64,000 nt of DNA from Candidatus Poribacteria bacterium. GTDB lineage: Bacteria > Poribacteria > WGA-4E > WGA-3G. Below the pieces are notes generated by a model, which did not search any database, was not told the DNA's origin, and was given only the letters and a program-made list of their open reading frames with translations. A program made the translations under genes and the position numbers. Positions within the stretch are counted from its first letter, which is position 1, and each line of letters opens with the position of its first letter. Location: the NCBI GenBank assembly GCA_028818705.1, contig JAPPNJ010000011.1, positions 1 through 64,000 on the forward strand. Reading direction: 5' to 3'. Shown in pieces: positions 9,497 through 18,125 of the stretch.

Positions 9497-10969
9497 TTAA
9501 CCTTGCTGTGATTCGATCTTTTTCGTCCATACCAGAACAGCGGCTCCGAACACGGCAAAACCAAAGAAAGTAAAGGGCATCTGCCAGAGCAGAAAACTCA
9601 TGTGCGTATGAATATATGAATGTGACTTGAAGATGACATACCACGATAAAGGTGCTAAAATTGAGAACCACATCGTCCAGATTAAGGCAATGTTCTGCTG
9701 CCGCTGCTTTGCAGTGCTACGGATAAATAGTAGAATAGACGTCACCAGAAAAAGTACGATTAGGTAAACATAGCGGATTTTCAATAGGAAGTTAGAGATA
9801 AATGAATTTGCTTGAGAAAGATAGTTGTTGAGATCAAAGAAAATACCGTTCATGTAGGTAATGACCACCCCTATCGTCCCAGCTTCCAGACTGGCAGCAT
9901 ATACAGCGGGATAGTCTTGTGGTTCTGCGTAGGTTCGCTTACCAAAAGACCAGATCACATGCTCAACCCCATCCATAAATCCGTTCTTCGCAGCACCAAT
10001 CTGGAAACATAATATTATGATACTGAAAAAAATTGCCACGCCCGAACCGATTACAGCTGCAAGGGACCATTTCAAGCATTGGAGTCTATTCCATTTGTCC
10101 AAGATACCATAATAGATACAGGGCGTTACCATCATCACCAGAGTGGTTGTAATATACTCGTAGCCGTTGATGAAACACTTGATGAAAACCGAGATAAAGA
10201 TCAGGATTCCAAACTTGATGAACTGGTGGTTCGCTGGAACTCTGTGGCGTTTAAGGAGGCACATGACGACAATCATCGGTAGGTAGAATGCCCACAGGCT
10301 CCACCAAAGATTTTTACCAAAGACCGTCAACCACTGGGAGAGCACCGCTGAACATAAGACGAATATCGCGACCCACCCGCCAAATTCGTCATAGAACCAA
10401 CCTACAATCGCGGTCAATACGATTGCCGAGAGTAGTGCTGTCAACACATAGAATGACCATAACTTGATTTGGGGCGATAGGGGAATGAGTCTATCAAATA
10501 GACTGAAAATTATACCTTGCCCACCGGTTTGTGACATGTACGGTGAGAATTCATCAAAGGTGCCCCTGTTAAGATAGGTTGCATATTGATTATCAATCTG
10601 ATTTTCAGATATCCAGTCCTGCTGAATATTCGTCGTAATTCCTGCTCCCGTGAGTCCGCCTACCGAGAAGATGCCATCTTGGCGAGATTTGACCATTCTC
10701 CCTATAATAAGACTTTCAGTGTCTCGCTGATGCGTATCAAACCATTCTTGTTCGGCAACGTGCCATAAGTTAAAAAGGAACCCCAAAGATAGAAGTCCAA
10801 TTGATATTATCCAAATTTTACCCCCGGTGAAGCCCACACGGGCTTCATACCGTTGATTCGGAATGCCACACGCGCATTCTGACGTTGATTTACGGGTAAA
10901 ATTTGTCTTTGCTTTACATTTGGACACCTTCCTTACGGGTTTCGATTGGCTGAGATGTTTGAGTTTCAT
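9497..10969 (-). CDS. Polytopic membrane protein, possible GT-C-type glycosyltransferase
   Basis: 490 residues with about ten hydrophobic segments, the first at KIWIISIGLLSLGFLFNLW (about 51-70). A loop after TM1 (WFDTHQRDTESLIIGRM) carries acidic residues where GT-C glycosyltransferases keep catalytic acids, and a FGKNLWWSLWAFYLP segment also recalls that fold. No family is certain. About residues 17-52 are encoded by the repeat element at 10812-10920 (they read KCKAKTNF and so on), so the annotated N-terminus is suspicious. The original gene may have begun near the first membrane helix, but no ATG with a ribosome site is visible there. It may be transcribed alone, upstream of the receptor operon. 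Confidence 0.6.
   Translation of the reverse strand: MKLKHLSQSKPVRKVSKCKAKTNFTRKSTSECACGIPNQRYEARVGFTGGKIWIISIGLLSLGFLFNLWHVAEQEWFDTHQRDTESLIIGRMVKSRQDGIFSVGGLTGAGITTNIQQDWISENQIDNQYATYLNRGTFDEFSPYMSQTGGQGIIFSLFDRLIPLSPQIKLWSFYVLTALLSAIVLTAIVGWFYDEFGGWVAIFVLCSAVLSQWLTVFGKNLWWSLWAFYLPMIVVMCLLKRHRVPANHQFIKFGILIFISVFIKCFINGYEYITTTLVMMVTPCIYYGILDKWNRLQCLKWSLAAVIGSGVAIFFSIIILCFQIGAAKNGFMDGVEHVIWSFGKRTYAEPQDYPAVYAASLEAGTIGVVITYMNGIFFDLNNYLSQANSFISNFLLKIRYVYLIVLFLVTSILLFIRSTAKQRQQNIALIWTMWFSILAPLSWYVIFKSHSYIHTHMSFLLWQMPFTFFGFAVFGAAVLVWTKKIESQQG
10812..10920 (-). repeat. Palindromic repeat element (family A copy 1) inside the 5' end of a coding region
   Basis: The family A head AATGTAAAGCAAAGACAAAT lies on the minus strand within 10900-10920. 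Arms CAAATTTTACCC (10812-10823) and GGGTAAAATTTG (10894-10905) are perfectly complementary. Between them are two smaller palindromes around the core CCGTGT/GCGTGT: GAAGCCC-GTGT-GGGCTTC, and GAATGC with GCATTC. All of it lies within the reading frame of the membrane protein gene without a stop. Confidence 0.7.
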
Positions 10970-11032
10970 CGTAAGTATATCAAGGTTGATTTACCGCCAT
11001 AGTGCTACAACAATAACGCCAGTTGCTACCTT

Positions 11033-11090
11033 TGTAGCACAAACTGTTAGATTGTGCTTGGCAGCCCACAAACTAACAGTTTACGGTACG
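11033..11090. repeat. Two copies of a short palindromic repeat (family D)
   Basis: On the plus strand 11061-11090 contains AAACTAACAGTTT, a 5-bp stem AAACT/AGTTT around AAC, preceded by GCAGCCCAC. A second copy in opposite orientation lies at about 11033-11057 (GCACAATCTAACAGTTTGTG when read on the minus strand). Related copies lie at 17108-17135 and 30614-30638. The block fills the gap between the membrane-protein and creatininase genes. Confidence 0.5.
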
Positions 11091-11131
11091 AAAACGTTGT
11101 GAATAATGAACCATCCGCTTTTATTTTTCAG

Positions 11132-12022
11132 CTACAGAATCCGCCCTTTTGGGATCTGCGAGTTGGGATACCATCGGGAATCAGAGGGTGGTGCTGGTTC
11201 GGGAGGCTGCAGAGAAGCGAATTCAGCCAATTTCGGCCGGATCTCGTCTTCCCAAATCCCCTCGACATCATCAAACGTCAGTGGGGTATGATTCGACCCT
11301 TCTGCCTTATAAGACGCCAGTAACTCCATCGTCTTATCACCAAAATGCGCCACAATATCTGTGACCATCTGTTCCCCGACGCGACGGCTCGAGGATTCAT
11401 TGAAAGATCCCATTGCAAAATTCGGTGCGCGCGTATCATCTGTCGGCATCCGCGACATATCCACACAGTCGGGTGCGACTGCCCAAAGGACAGAGGTCTC
11501 ACCGCGTCCAGCGTGTCCACCCAATCCTTTACCATCCTCGAAACGCTCAATATCTGCACCTATGCTCATCGTTGAATACATCCGAACGTCTACATGGGCT
11601 TGCATGATGTCAATCACCACCGGCACATCTAATCGATGCGGACCCGAATGTCCCGAAAATAGAATTGCGCCATGGAATCCCAATGCATCTACCGCTCGAA
11701 TGTGATAGCAGATATTCTTCAAGAACATCCAAGGCGGTATTGCCGTTAGCCAGGGTCGCTCTTGATTAACTTGATTGTGTCCCCATGAACCGTAGCCGCT
11801 AATCTCATGGCAGTGCCAGTAAAACGGCGGGGCGACAATCCCACCGTGTGCTTGCGCTGCCTGACAGGAACATTCGTGTGCCCGAATGGCATCCATCCCA
11901 ACTGCATTGTGCCAACCGTGCGGTTCGCACAACCCATAAGGTAGATACACCATTGGACACGCCTCGAGCGCTGCTTCTAACTCATCTGGAAACATCCGTT
12001 CCCATCGCACCTCATGTCTCAT
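11132..12022 (-). CDS. Creatininase-family amidohydrolase
   Basis: 296 residues. Motifs of the creatinine amidohydrolase family are in order: LPYGLCEPHGWHNAVGMDAI (about 27-46), the LPxGxxExHGxHxxxxxD metal-binding box; SGHSG (about 123-127), in place of NGHGG; and GGHAGRGETSVLWAVAP (about 168-184), the HAGxxETS box. Such enzymes bind two divalent metals and hydrolyse cyclic or linear amides. The family also includes MftE-type peptidases and formamide hydrolases, so the substrate is not predictable. No creatine or mycofactocin genes are nearby. The gene stands alone between a repeat-filled gap and a divergent LamG gene. Confidence 0.85.
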   Translation of the reverse strand: MRHEVRWERMFPDELEAALEACPMVYLPYGLCEPHGWHNAVGMDAIRAHECSCQAAQAHGGIVAPPFYWHCHEISGYGSWGHNQVNQERPWLTAIPPWMFLKNICYHIRAVDALGFHGAILFSGHSGPHRLDVPVVIDIMQAHVDVRMYSTMSIGADIERFEDGKGLGGHAGRGETSVLWAVAPDCVDMSRMPTDDTRAPNFAMGSFNESSSRRVGEQMVTDIVAHFGDKTMELLASYKAEGSNHTPLTFDDVEGIWEDEIRPKLAEFASLQPPEPAPPSDSRWYPNSQIPKGRIL

Positions 12023-12210
12023 ATAATACCTTCTCCGATTATTTGTGGAACCCTTTAAAATCTATTTCAATCAAACCTAAAGCGCATTTGCATAAATCTA
12101 TTGAATATGCGATAATGTCAAGAGTCTAACAGATTTTTAAACTTGATGTCCATTCATTTTTATTAGGATCAATCAGTTTTCCGAACCTGTAGGTTATGGA
12201 GGGAAACCCA

Positions 12211-13020
12211 ATGATACGTCTAATATTAATTGCCTTCAGTATATTGTGCTGCCTTGGTATGCTTGTGAAATACAGCAATGCTGAAATCGACCCGACAACT
12301 GCTGTTGGCGTGTGGCTCTTTAATGAGACGGATGGCGACACGGCATCCGACTCCTCTGAAAATGGCAATAATGGCACACTGATGGGCGACCCGGAATGGG
12401 TCCCCGGTGGCAAATTTGGCAATGCCCTGGAATTGGATGGTGCAGGCGATTATGTCAGCGTCCCTGACGATAAAACTTTGGATACCGAAATCAGTGAGAT
12501 ATTCTCAATCGTCATCTGGGTTAAAGGCACTTACAGACCCAACGATTGGCACGGGTTAGTGACAAAAGCACAGGGATGGCGGGTCGATATGTGTTACCTG
12601 TTGCAACGGGCTGCTAATGGCAAATTCGAGTTTGCGCTTTTTGGAGAAGGAGGCAACGACAGCTGGACAGCATCCGACATCCTTCCAGAAGATGACACAT
12701 GGTATCATGTGGGTGCTGTCTATACCGGCGACGAAGCACAGGTTTACGTTGATGGCGTGCTTTCTGCCACGCGTGTCTTTTCTGCGGAGATTGCCGACAC
12801 GAATGCCCCTGTGGTTATTGGAACCAATTACCCAAACGGCATTCAGCCAGTAAATGGCCTCATCGATGAGGCTGCAATTTTTAGTATTGCTCTGGAAGAA
12901 GAGGATATCAACGCCATAATGGACGACGGCTTGGAAGAGACACTCGGTATATTGGCTGTCGAACCCTCAGACAAATTGGCTTTGACTTGGGGTGACTTAA
13001 AAGTCGGTAATGATAAATAA
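12211..13020 (+). CDS. Exported LamG-domain protein with KLAxTWGxLK tail (1)
   Basis: 269 residues. The frame is open from 12196, but GGAGGG at 12198-12203 lies 7 bases before the ATG at 12211, which is the preferred start. Signal peptide MIRLILIAFSILCCLGML. A LamG/concanavalin-like jellyroll follows (about 25-235): GVWLFNETDGDTASDSS, WYHVGAVYTGDEAQVYVDGVL and GLIDEAAIFSIAL are its strands. The protein ends KLALTWGDLKVGNDK. The same tail is on two other LamG proteins here (18126-18929, 44966-45748). Probably a cell-surface or periplasmic carbohydrate- or protein-binding protein; the ligand is unknown. Confidence 0.85.
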   Translation: MIRLILIAFSILCCLGMLVKYSNAEIDPTTAVGVWLFNETDGDTASDSSENGNNGTLMGDPEWVPGGKFGNALELDGAGDYVSVPDDKTLDTEISEIFSIVIWVKGTYRPNDWHGLVTKAQGWRVDMCYLLQRAANGKFEFALFGEGGNDSWTASDILPEDDTWYHVGAVYTGDEAQVYVDGVLSATRVFSAEIADTNAPVVIGTNYPNGIQPVNGLIDEAAIFSIALEEEDINAIMDDGLEETLGILAVEPSDKLALTWGDLKVGNDK

Positions 13021-13084
13021 TGAATCCGCTGAGTTGATGACGAATCCGGTGGTACAATCCGATGCGAACAAAGGTTTATCCACC

Positions 13085-13139
13085 TATGCTATCACTGACC
13101 ATTCATAGATTTCATACCGGAACGGTAAGTGATAGCATA
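13085..13139. repeat. 12-bp perfect inverted repeat between convergent genes
   Basis: TATGCTATCACT (13085-13096) pairs with AGTGATAGCATA (13128-13139) across 31 bases. It is centred between the convergent LamG (+) and double-PhyH (-) genes, where a bidirectional transcript-end hairpin would be expected, though no T-run flanks it. Confidence 0.45.
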
Positions 13140-13165
13140 CAATTTAAGATTCAGTCGAAAGACTT

Positions 13166-14899
13166 TTACATCCGTTTTTCACCGGGTTTTCGATACTTTG
13201 ACGAATAACTATCCCCTTCTGGATCATACGAAACGGACACTTGTCCACCTTGTACAACCAGTCGTGGTACAGTCCGGTGGCGACCATCGCGTTCGGGTCC
13301 TCGCATGACAGCGAATTGCGCCTCGGTCATATCTTCAACCATATCGCCCCAACGTTCTTGGGGATCAATCACACCACCGCCCCAATTAGAATTTTTCGAC
13401 TGATACTTAATCAAAACACCGCGTCTGGGGATCGGATTCTGCCATGCTAAGGCACCGTGTGTGCAACCGCCGTCCATAAAGAAGAGAACATCCCCTGCCT
13501 TCATAGTAGGCTGTACCACCAACCCCATCGTGTCATCACACGTCCGAATCCCAAGAGGCCTGGAATACTGGGTTTTATGAGAGCCGGGGACACATGCAAA
13601 ACCACCGAGTCCTGGCTCGACATCGCGCAATTGCCATGTAATGGTGACCGTCTCACAATAACTTCGTCCGTTCTTAAAATAATAACCGCGTGATGGACTC
13701 ATCGGCTCATTACCATCGTGGAGTGCGTGCCCGGATGTGCCTTGAACGGCACAGAATACGGTCGCTCCACCCGTGCGATAGCCGCTACCGCCCATCCAAT
13801 TGAGTCGATGTACCACAGCCGGATGCGCAATCATACGTCGAAACGGTTCGTTATAGGGCGCTGGCAGGTCTAATAAACCCGATAAGAGCGGGCGTCCTGT
13901 GCCTGCTTGGCTTACTGATCCGCCCGCCAATTCCTCACCTACAACCACGCGATCTTGAAATTTATCGACTGCCTCATTGGCTTCTGCCAGCCACTGTTCA
14001 TCCATCACCCCAGGCACTATCAGATACCCATTTAGATCCCAGAAGTAAAACTCTTTCTCATCAATCCCTGAAATCGGGTCGCGTGTATAAATTGATGGAT
14101 GAATGACGGTTGTATCTTCCTCCACCCACGTTTCTTCGCCGTCTGTATTTAACACCGGTGGTGGATTTGAATCTTTAAACCCAGGGGTATACATGACCGC
14201 CTTTTGTGCAGGCGTTGCTTCGTCCGCCCATCCGGGTAAAGATTCGGTTTTCGAGTAAGGTCCAGTCGGATTCGACTGAATTGTTGCACGCGCCGTATAC
14301 CAATAAGTCAACAACCTTTTCGGCTCGTTTTTCCAGGGTCGAACGCCTTGGAGCGTAGACGCTGCGACCAAAAATAGATCTCCCGCCTTTAGTCCAGGCT
14401 GTAACACCAGTCCCATATCATCAACACCGGTTGCCAAGTCGCGCGGTGTTTCAACATTGCTCTTGTGGCTCGCCTGAACAACAACCAATCCACCGTCCCC
14501 CGACTCGACATCATCCAATACCCAGATCGCTTTCACACCCTGAGAACTTCGCTGACCGTTTTGTTGGAAGTATGCCTCGGATGGGTTTCTCGGTTCATCG
14601 CCTCCGGAGAGTGTCATGCCGATCTCATCCTCGCGATTCCCCAACAATCGCGGGGCTTGATCGAGTCGGAAACCGTGTCCGACAATCTGGTTCAGATACC
14701 ACACCACTTTGGGGTGTACCAGTAGGGCGCGGAACAATTCGCGGTGTAGACCCCCTAAGAGCATCTCATTGTCTCCAACGGCATCCAACGCCTCGTTCAA
14801 TGCCGCTACCTCTTCCTGATTCAGAACACCCGGAATGTGTAAGTAGCCTGCCACATCAAAAGCATAATTCTCTTCATTGCTCATTAGTTCGTTATCCAT
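13166..14899 (-). CDS. Double-domain PhyH protein with a degenerate N-terminal half
   Basis: 577 residues made of two PhyH-type halves (about 10-255 and 283-577), with matching landmarks: YAFDVAGYLHIPGVL against FYFWDLNGYLIVPGVM, and DDMGLVLQPGLKAGDLF against DTMGLVVQPTMKAGDVL. The C-terminal half keeps candidate iron ligands (H394-D395 in HALHDGNEP, H481 in GCTHGALAW). In the N-terminal half the aligned residues are S98-G99 and Q184, so it probably cannot bind iron and may be structural or substrate-binding. AGGAG lies about 7 bases before the ATG. It is transcribed leftward as a single gene. Substrate unknown. Confidence 0.82.
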   Translation of the reverse strand: MDNELMSNEENYAFDVAGYLHIPGVLNQEEVAALNEALDAVGDNEMLLGGLHRELFRALLVHPKVVWYLNQIVGHGFRLDQAPRLLGNREDEIGMTLSGGDEPRNPSEAYFQQNGQRSSQGVKAIWVLDDVESGDGGLVVVQASHKSNVETPRDLATGVDDMGLVLQPGLKAGDLFLVAASTLQGVRPWKNEPKRLLTYWYTARATIQSNPTGPYSKTESLPGWADEATPAQKAVMYTPGFKDSNPPPVLNTDGEETWVEEDTTVIHPSIYTRDPISGIDEKEFYFWDLNGYLIVPGVMDEQWLAEANEAVDKFQDRVVVGEELAGGSVSQAGTGRPLLSGLLDLPAPYNEPFRRMIAHPAVVHRLNWMGGSGYRTGGATVFCAVQGTSGHALHDGNEPMSPSRGYYFKNGRSYCETVTITWQLRDVEPGLGGFACVPGSHKTQYSRPLGIRTCDDTMGLVVQPTMKAGDVLFFMDGGCTHGALAWQNPIPRRGVLIKYQSKNSNWGGGVIDPQERWGDMVEDMTEAQFAVMRGPERDGRHRTVPRLVVQGGQVSVSYDPEGDSYSSKYRKPGEKRM

Positions 14900-15287
14900 T
14901 CGTTTCTCCTGTTATTGCTCGTGTTCTGATATGCTGTTTATACGCCCGATTTTCAAATATTCAAGTGCAATACATGCAATCGTATTTTTTCAGCAGTATG
15001 ATTATCACACGCCTCTCCGGTTTTGTCAATAACTGATTTCTTAGGGTTATTTATGGTAGATTTTGGAATTAACGAGACATTTTGGAAACCTCGCCTACCA
15101 TTGATAGGGAAAAGACCAAACCCGCGCAATCTACAATTCAAAAGAAAAATAAGAGATCCATCAGGCACCGCAGCCCTTACTTTTGACATAATATTTACCA
15201 GATTTTTTGGAAATATGTTACAATCGCCAATAGGTAGTTGCAACGGTTTTCAACTCACTCTCAGCACAGCTAAACACGACGATACAC
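14900..15287. other. Divergent intergenic region with a shared 31-bp motif and a promoter-like site
   Basis: 388 bases between the divergent double-PhyH (-) and lipoprotein (+) genes. 15041-15073 carries TTAGGGTTATTTATGGTAG plus a following TTTTGGAATTA. The same 31 bases with one change recur at 47602-47632, in another divergent gap upstream of PhyH genes. TTTACC (15195-15200) and TACAAT (15219-15224) are 18 bases apart, a plausible sigma-70 promoter for the lipoprotein. No coding sequence is seen. Confidence 0.45.
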
Positions 15288-16604
15288 ATGCAAACACTTC
15301 TATCGACAGGCAGTGCTCAAAACCTTCTTATATTCGCAACAGGTCTGTATGCCTTTATGATGCTCACGCTCATAGGTTGCGGAGCGGCAGAAGAAGACCC
15401 ATTAGAACCCTCAGCTCCTGAACAGACGCACAACGACATCAACTCTACACAGATGTCCGCCGTTCCCGCAGCACCCCCGGCACCTACTGATGGCACACCC
15501 TTCGTCAAAGAAGTCGGTTATTATCGCGACTGGAAACTCACACAACCCCTTACAGGCACCATCCCACCCAGCACGACGCTCTATACCAAAGTCGTCTTCT
15601 CTGAGCCGATGCAGCATCTCCCTGCTACCGACAACACCGCCCGCCCTATCCTCTACTATCGGATAAACCAGCAACGCACCCGCTACCGCATCGCAGCACA
15701 CGGCGCGAGAGGTGAGGATTTCGTCTCAGGTGCTGCCAAACCGAGAGGCACTTCCACACAGACGTTTATCTGTAAATACACCGTCCACCCCGACGACACC
15801 GGCACGTTCAGGTTAGAGGTGGGTAAACGCAGTGCCGATAGACAAGGCAACCCACTCGCCGCATTCTATGTCCACAGTAGCACCCTCCAGTTGGGGCAGC
15901 CGGCTGTGAGGCGTGAAGAAGATATACACCTTTCAAACAACACCATAGATGAAAACAACGCCCCGAATGCAGTCATTGGTATCTTTGAAACAGAGGCTGA
16001 CGAGCCTTTCACGTATAAAATCATAAGGGGTCCCAAGCGTTTATTTGCGATCAATGCAGCCAACCAACTGATTGCCAGACGGACATTCAACTATGAAGCC
16101 GGTCGTCCGAGGTATGAGATACGCGTGAGAGAGAAAGACGTCTCTACGGGCAAGACGTTGACGAAAGACTTCACGATTTTCGTGAATGACTTAAACGAGG
16201 CACCGACAGATTTAGAGTTGTCGAGTTATACATTTCCAGCGGGTGCGGTTCGTGGGACGCTTATAGCGGGTATACGTGTGAAAGATGAAGATGTGAGGGA
16301 TACACACCGGTTCCACTTGATAGAAGGTAGTGAGTATTTAGAAGTAGAGGGGAATAGATTACGGGTGCGTGCGTCATTTCCTATGGGTTTAGAACAGATA
16401 TTCATTCTTGTTGAAGTGATGGACAAAGGTGATGCGAGTTACCGTGAAGGATGGACGTTGCTGCGCGAGACCCCGCCGCCGAGTGAACCTGAAGCCGATA
16501 CCTTAGACACAGATAGCCCAGACGATACAGACGCCCAAGAACCATCACCCCCAAGCAAACCTGATCCACCACGAAAACCACCAGGCGGTGGCGAACTTGA
16601 TTAA
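15288..16604 (+). CDS. Lipoprotein with two cadherin-like domains and a Pro-rich tail
   Basis: 438 residues. The N-terminal hydrophobic stretch ends LTLIGC, a lipobox, so the mature protein would be lipidated at that Cys (about residue 31). A Pro/Ala/Ser linker follows, then a beta-rich domain (about 70-200). Two cadherin-like repeats come next: ISNNTIDENN-type start at about 220 (LSNNTIDENNAPNAVIG) through DFTIFVNDLNEAPTDL, then a second (SYTFPAGAVRGTLIAGIRVKDEDV). The C-terminus is rich in P, D, E and S and ends PGGGELD. No clear ribosome site precedes the ATG, and an internal start is possible. Probably a surface adhesin or scaffold anchored in a membrane. Confidence 0.7.
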   Translation: MQTLLSTGSAQNLLIFATGLYAFMMLTLIGCGAAEEDPLEPSAPEQTHNDINSTQMSAVPAAPPAPTDGTPFVKEVGYYRDWKLTQPLTGTIPPSTTLYTKVVFSEPMQHLPATDNTARPILYYRINQQRTRYRIAAHGARGEDFVSGAAKPRGTSTQTFICKYTVHPDDTGTFRLEVGKRSADRQGNPLAAFYVHSSTLQLGQPAVRREEDIHLSNNTIDENNAPNAVIGIFETEADEPFTYKIIRGPKRLFAINAANQLIARRTFNYEAGRPRYEIRVREKDVSTGKTLTKDFTIFVNDLNEAPTDLELSSYTFPAGAVRGTLIAGIRVKDEDVRDTHRFHLIEGSEYLEVEGNRLRVRASFPMGLEQIFILVEVMDKGDASYREGWTLLRETPPPSEPEADTLDTDSPDDTDAQEPSPPSKPDPPRKPPGGGELD

Positions 16605-16847
16605 AGCCCAGATGATGACCGAGACCCAGGCAATGTCTTCATTTGAGGATAGAGATGGCTTTAGCAATCAAATCCCAGATGATGACCTCGGTGGGAATGG
16701 CTTCTTTTAGGAAAGATCAGATGTTGAACTTTGAAAATGAGGGTAAAATAAAATAAACTACTTTCTATATTTCGCCTTGATACGCGCAATTACAAAAAGG
16801 CACAGTATTCAGGACTTACGCAATTTGCGTTTGTCCGTGCTTTGTTC

Positions 16848-16878
16848 CGCAGGATGGCTTCGGCTTTCGTGCCCTGCG
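16848..16878 (+). repeat. UUCG-loop hairpin repeat (family B), variant stem
   Basis: CGCAGG (16848-16853) pairs with CCTGCG (16873-16878) around ATGGCTTCGGCTTTCGTGC. The same loop sequence sits inside GGCGAGG/CCTCGCC stems at 40490-40521 and 40579-40610. The inner GGC-TTCG-GCT would form a cUUCGg tetraloop in RNA. The stem differs from the other copies but remains complementary. Confidence 0.6.
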
Positions 16879-17107
16879 TGGGTTCAGTTCCTGATGGCAA
16901 TGGGGCGTTCGGGGCAACGCGCCTACCCGGACTTTTTCAGGGTTACACACCTGCTTTCAGGCGTTCTATTCCGCTTGGAGCCGGGCGACTTCGCTTTCTG
17001 CTTGCTGTCGGGCATTCGCTTCCTGATTGGCGCGTGTTTCAGCGTCTTCGGCAAAATTATAGCATAGTCTCAGCAGTTTCTCAAATTAAAAGTAGGGGGA
17101 TTTATAC

Positions 17108-17182
17108 GCAGCCCCAAACTAACAGTTTATGCTACGTTAGAACCAGCGAGGCATGTAAAGCTAAGACAAATTTAGTTTGCGG
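17108..17182 (+). repeat. Family D / family A composite palindromic repeat
   Basis: GCAGCCCCAAACTAACAGTT at 17108 opens a family D copy (AAACT-AAC-AGTTT hairpin followed by ATGCTACG). It is followed by the family A head CATGTAAAGCTAAGACAAAT (17152-17171). CAAACTAA at the left pairs with TTAGTTTG (about 17172-17179) at the right, so the composite is itself an inverted repeat. Confidence 0.55.
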
Positions 17183-17310
17183 GTTTTTTGACCCTTTTAA
17201 TGAGAAGGTCGCGACCAAAGGTCGCTCCTACAGGAAGAGGTTTGAGCAAAAGAGCAGAATTCTTGGAGAATTGAATGCTCCTATAAGGGAGGGTGTAAAT
17301 ATTTTTGCAG

Positions 17311-17343
17311 AAAAAAGAGGGACTGGTAAAACCAGTCCCTTTT
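17311..17343 (-). terminator. Rho-independent terminator of the STAS gene
   Basis: AGGGACTGGT (17318-17327) and ACCAGTCCCT (17331-17340) form a perfect 10-bp stem with a 3-base loop. Read on the minus strand the stem is followed by a T-rich run ending in six T (17316 down to 17311). It lies 24 bases after the stop codon of the STAS gene. Confidence 0.85.
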
Positions 17344-17366
17344 GGCGTTTCACTGAACTTTGGATT

Positions 17367-17708
17367 TTAGGCTGCTAATGCCAAAACCGCAGCGTTCTCG
17401 CTGTCGAAGCGTTCAAAGAGGTTAACGATCCGACTCACCGCCACCAAGTCTTTGATGTGTTTTCCGACATTGATGACCCCGATACGTCCTTTCTTTCGTG
17501 CTGCAACGGCACGTGCCTCCATAAGGGCAACGATTCCTGAACCGTCGATCTTATTGACATGCTCGAAATTGATCAGTATACGTGGGGTATCAGCAGTCTC
17601 TATCTGTGGTGAGATCACTTCCCGTAATTCTGTTACCGAGGATCCTACTATCTTTCCGCTGGGTTCCAAAATTGCGATGCCGTTTTGCTGACGAATCTGC
17701 ATTTTCAT
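17367..17708 (-). CDS. STAS-domain anti-sigma factor antagonist
   Basis: 113 residues, the usual length of SpoIIAA/RsbV-type proteins. The STAS fold is evident: QIRQQNGIAILEPSGKIVG strands, then NKIDGSGIVALMEARAVAARKKG (about 52-74). S57 in the D-G-S-G-I segment takes the place of the phosphorylatable serine. AAGGAG lies about 7 bases upstream. It would bind an anti-sigma kinase when unphosphorylated and so release a sigma factor. No partner kinase or sigma gene adjoins it, so the partner must be encoded elsewhere. It is a single-gene transcript ending at the 17311-17343 terminator. Confidence 0.85.
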   Translation of the reverse strand: MKMQIRQQNGIAILEPSGKIVGSSVTELREVISPQIETADTPRILINFEHVNKIDGSGIVALMEARAVAARKKGRIGVINVGKHIKDLVAVSRIVNLFERFDSENAAVLALAA

Positions 17709-18125
17709 GATTGCTTCTCCTTTTTTATTTTTAAAACACTTGGGCTTTAACTTTTAGTGTTCAATTGATGTATTCGCTATTTTAACCCAAGTTGTTAGTT
17801 CACACAAAATGAACGAGATTGATTCGAAAGAACTGGGAAGTAGCGGATGCATTCTCCCATCCTTTCAGCCTTCACATTTCTCCTCACTTTGCCTATATAG
17901 AGGCCGTTCAGGAAAGAAAGATAGTAAAAAAATTTGTCAAAGGCTTTTTTTTGAAAAATCTGGGTTTTTATGTGTAGAACTTGTTAGATAGCAGCTTGGG
18001 TTAGAAAATAAAAAAACAGACAAAAAATTCACATCTTATCCAATGTATGCTATAATCTGGAGAAATCACGTTATGGTTCGTTAATGATTGCACAAATCTT
18101 TCAACTCGAAAGAGGGGAGATTATT
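17709..18125. other. AT-rich divergent intergenic region
   Basis: About 415 bases between the STAS gene (-) and a LamG gene (+). Apart from the promoter-like site at 18028-18056 I see no repeat, RNA or coding feature. A 60-codon ORF at 17809-17991 has no ribosome site or recognisable content. Confidence 0.4.
18028..18056 (+). promoter_or_regulatory. Sigma-70-type promoter for the LamG gene
   Basis: TTCACA (18028-18033), a 17-base spacer and TATAAT (18051-18056) preceded by TATGC. It lies about 70 bases before the ATG of the LamG gene. The -10 box is a perfect consensus match. Confidence 0.55.

Larger units (their letters stand above)
16605..17310. other. Repeat-filled intergenic region without a gene
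   Basis: About 700 bases with stop codons in all frames that matter. It contains two imperfect copies of CCCAGATGATGACC plus following bases (16609 and 16675), a UUCG-loop hairpin (16848-16878), a family D plus family A repeat block (17108-17182) and a TGTAGGAG-type hairpin on the minus strand (about 17199-17233). It looks like a repeat landing zone between the lipoprotein gene and the STAS gene's terminator. Confidence 0.55.

Noticed and set aside
15023..15421. 132-codon plus-strand ORF before the lipoprotein
   Set aside because: It overlaps the lipoprotein start in another frame and covers the 31-bp motif and promoter region.
16842..17378. 178-codon plus-strand ORF in the repeat-filled gap
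   Set aside because: It runs through repeat hairpins and the STAS terminator. The composition is not protein-like.
17809..17991. 60-codon plus-strand ORF upstream of a LamG gene
   Set aside because: No ribosome site and no recognisable sequence.
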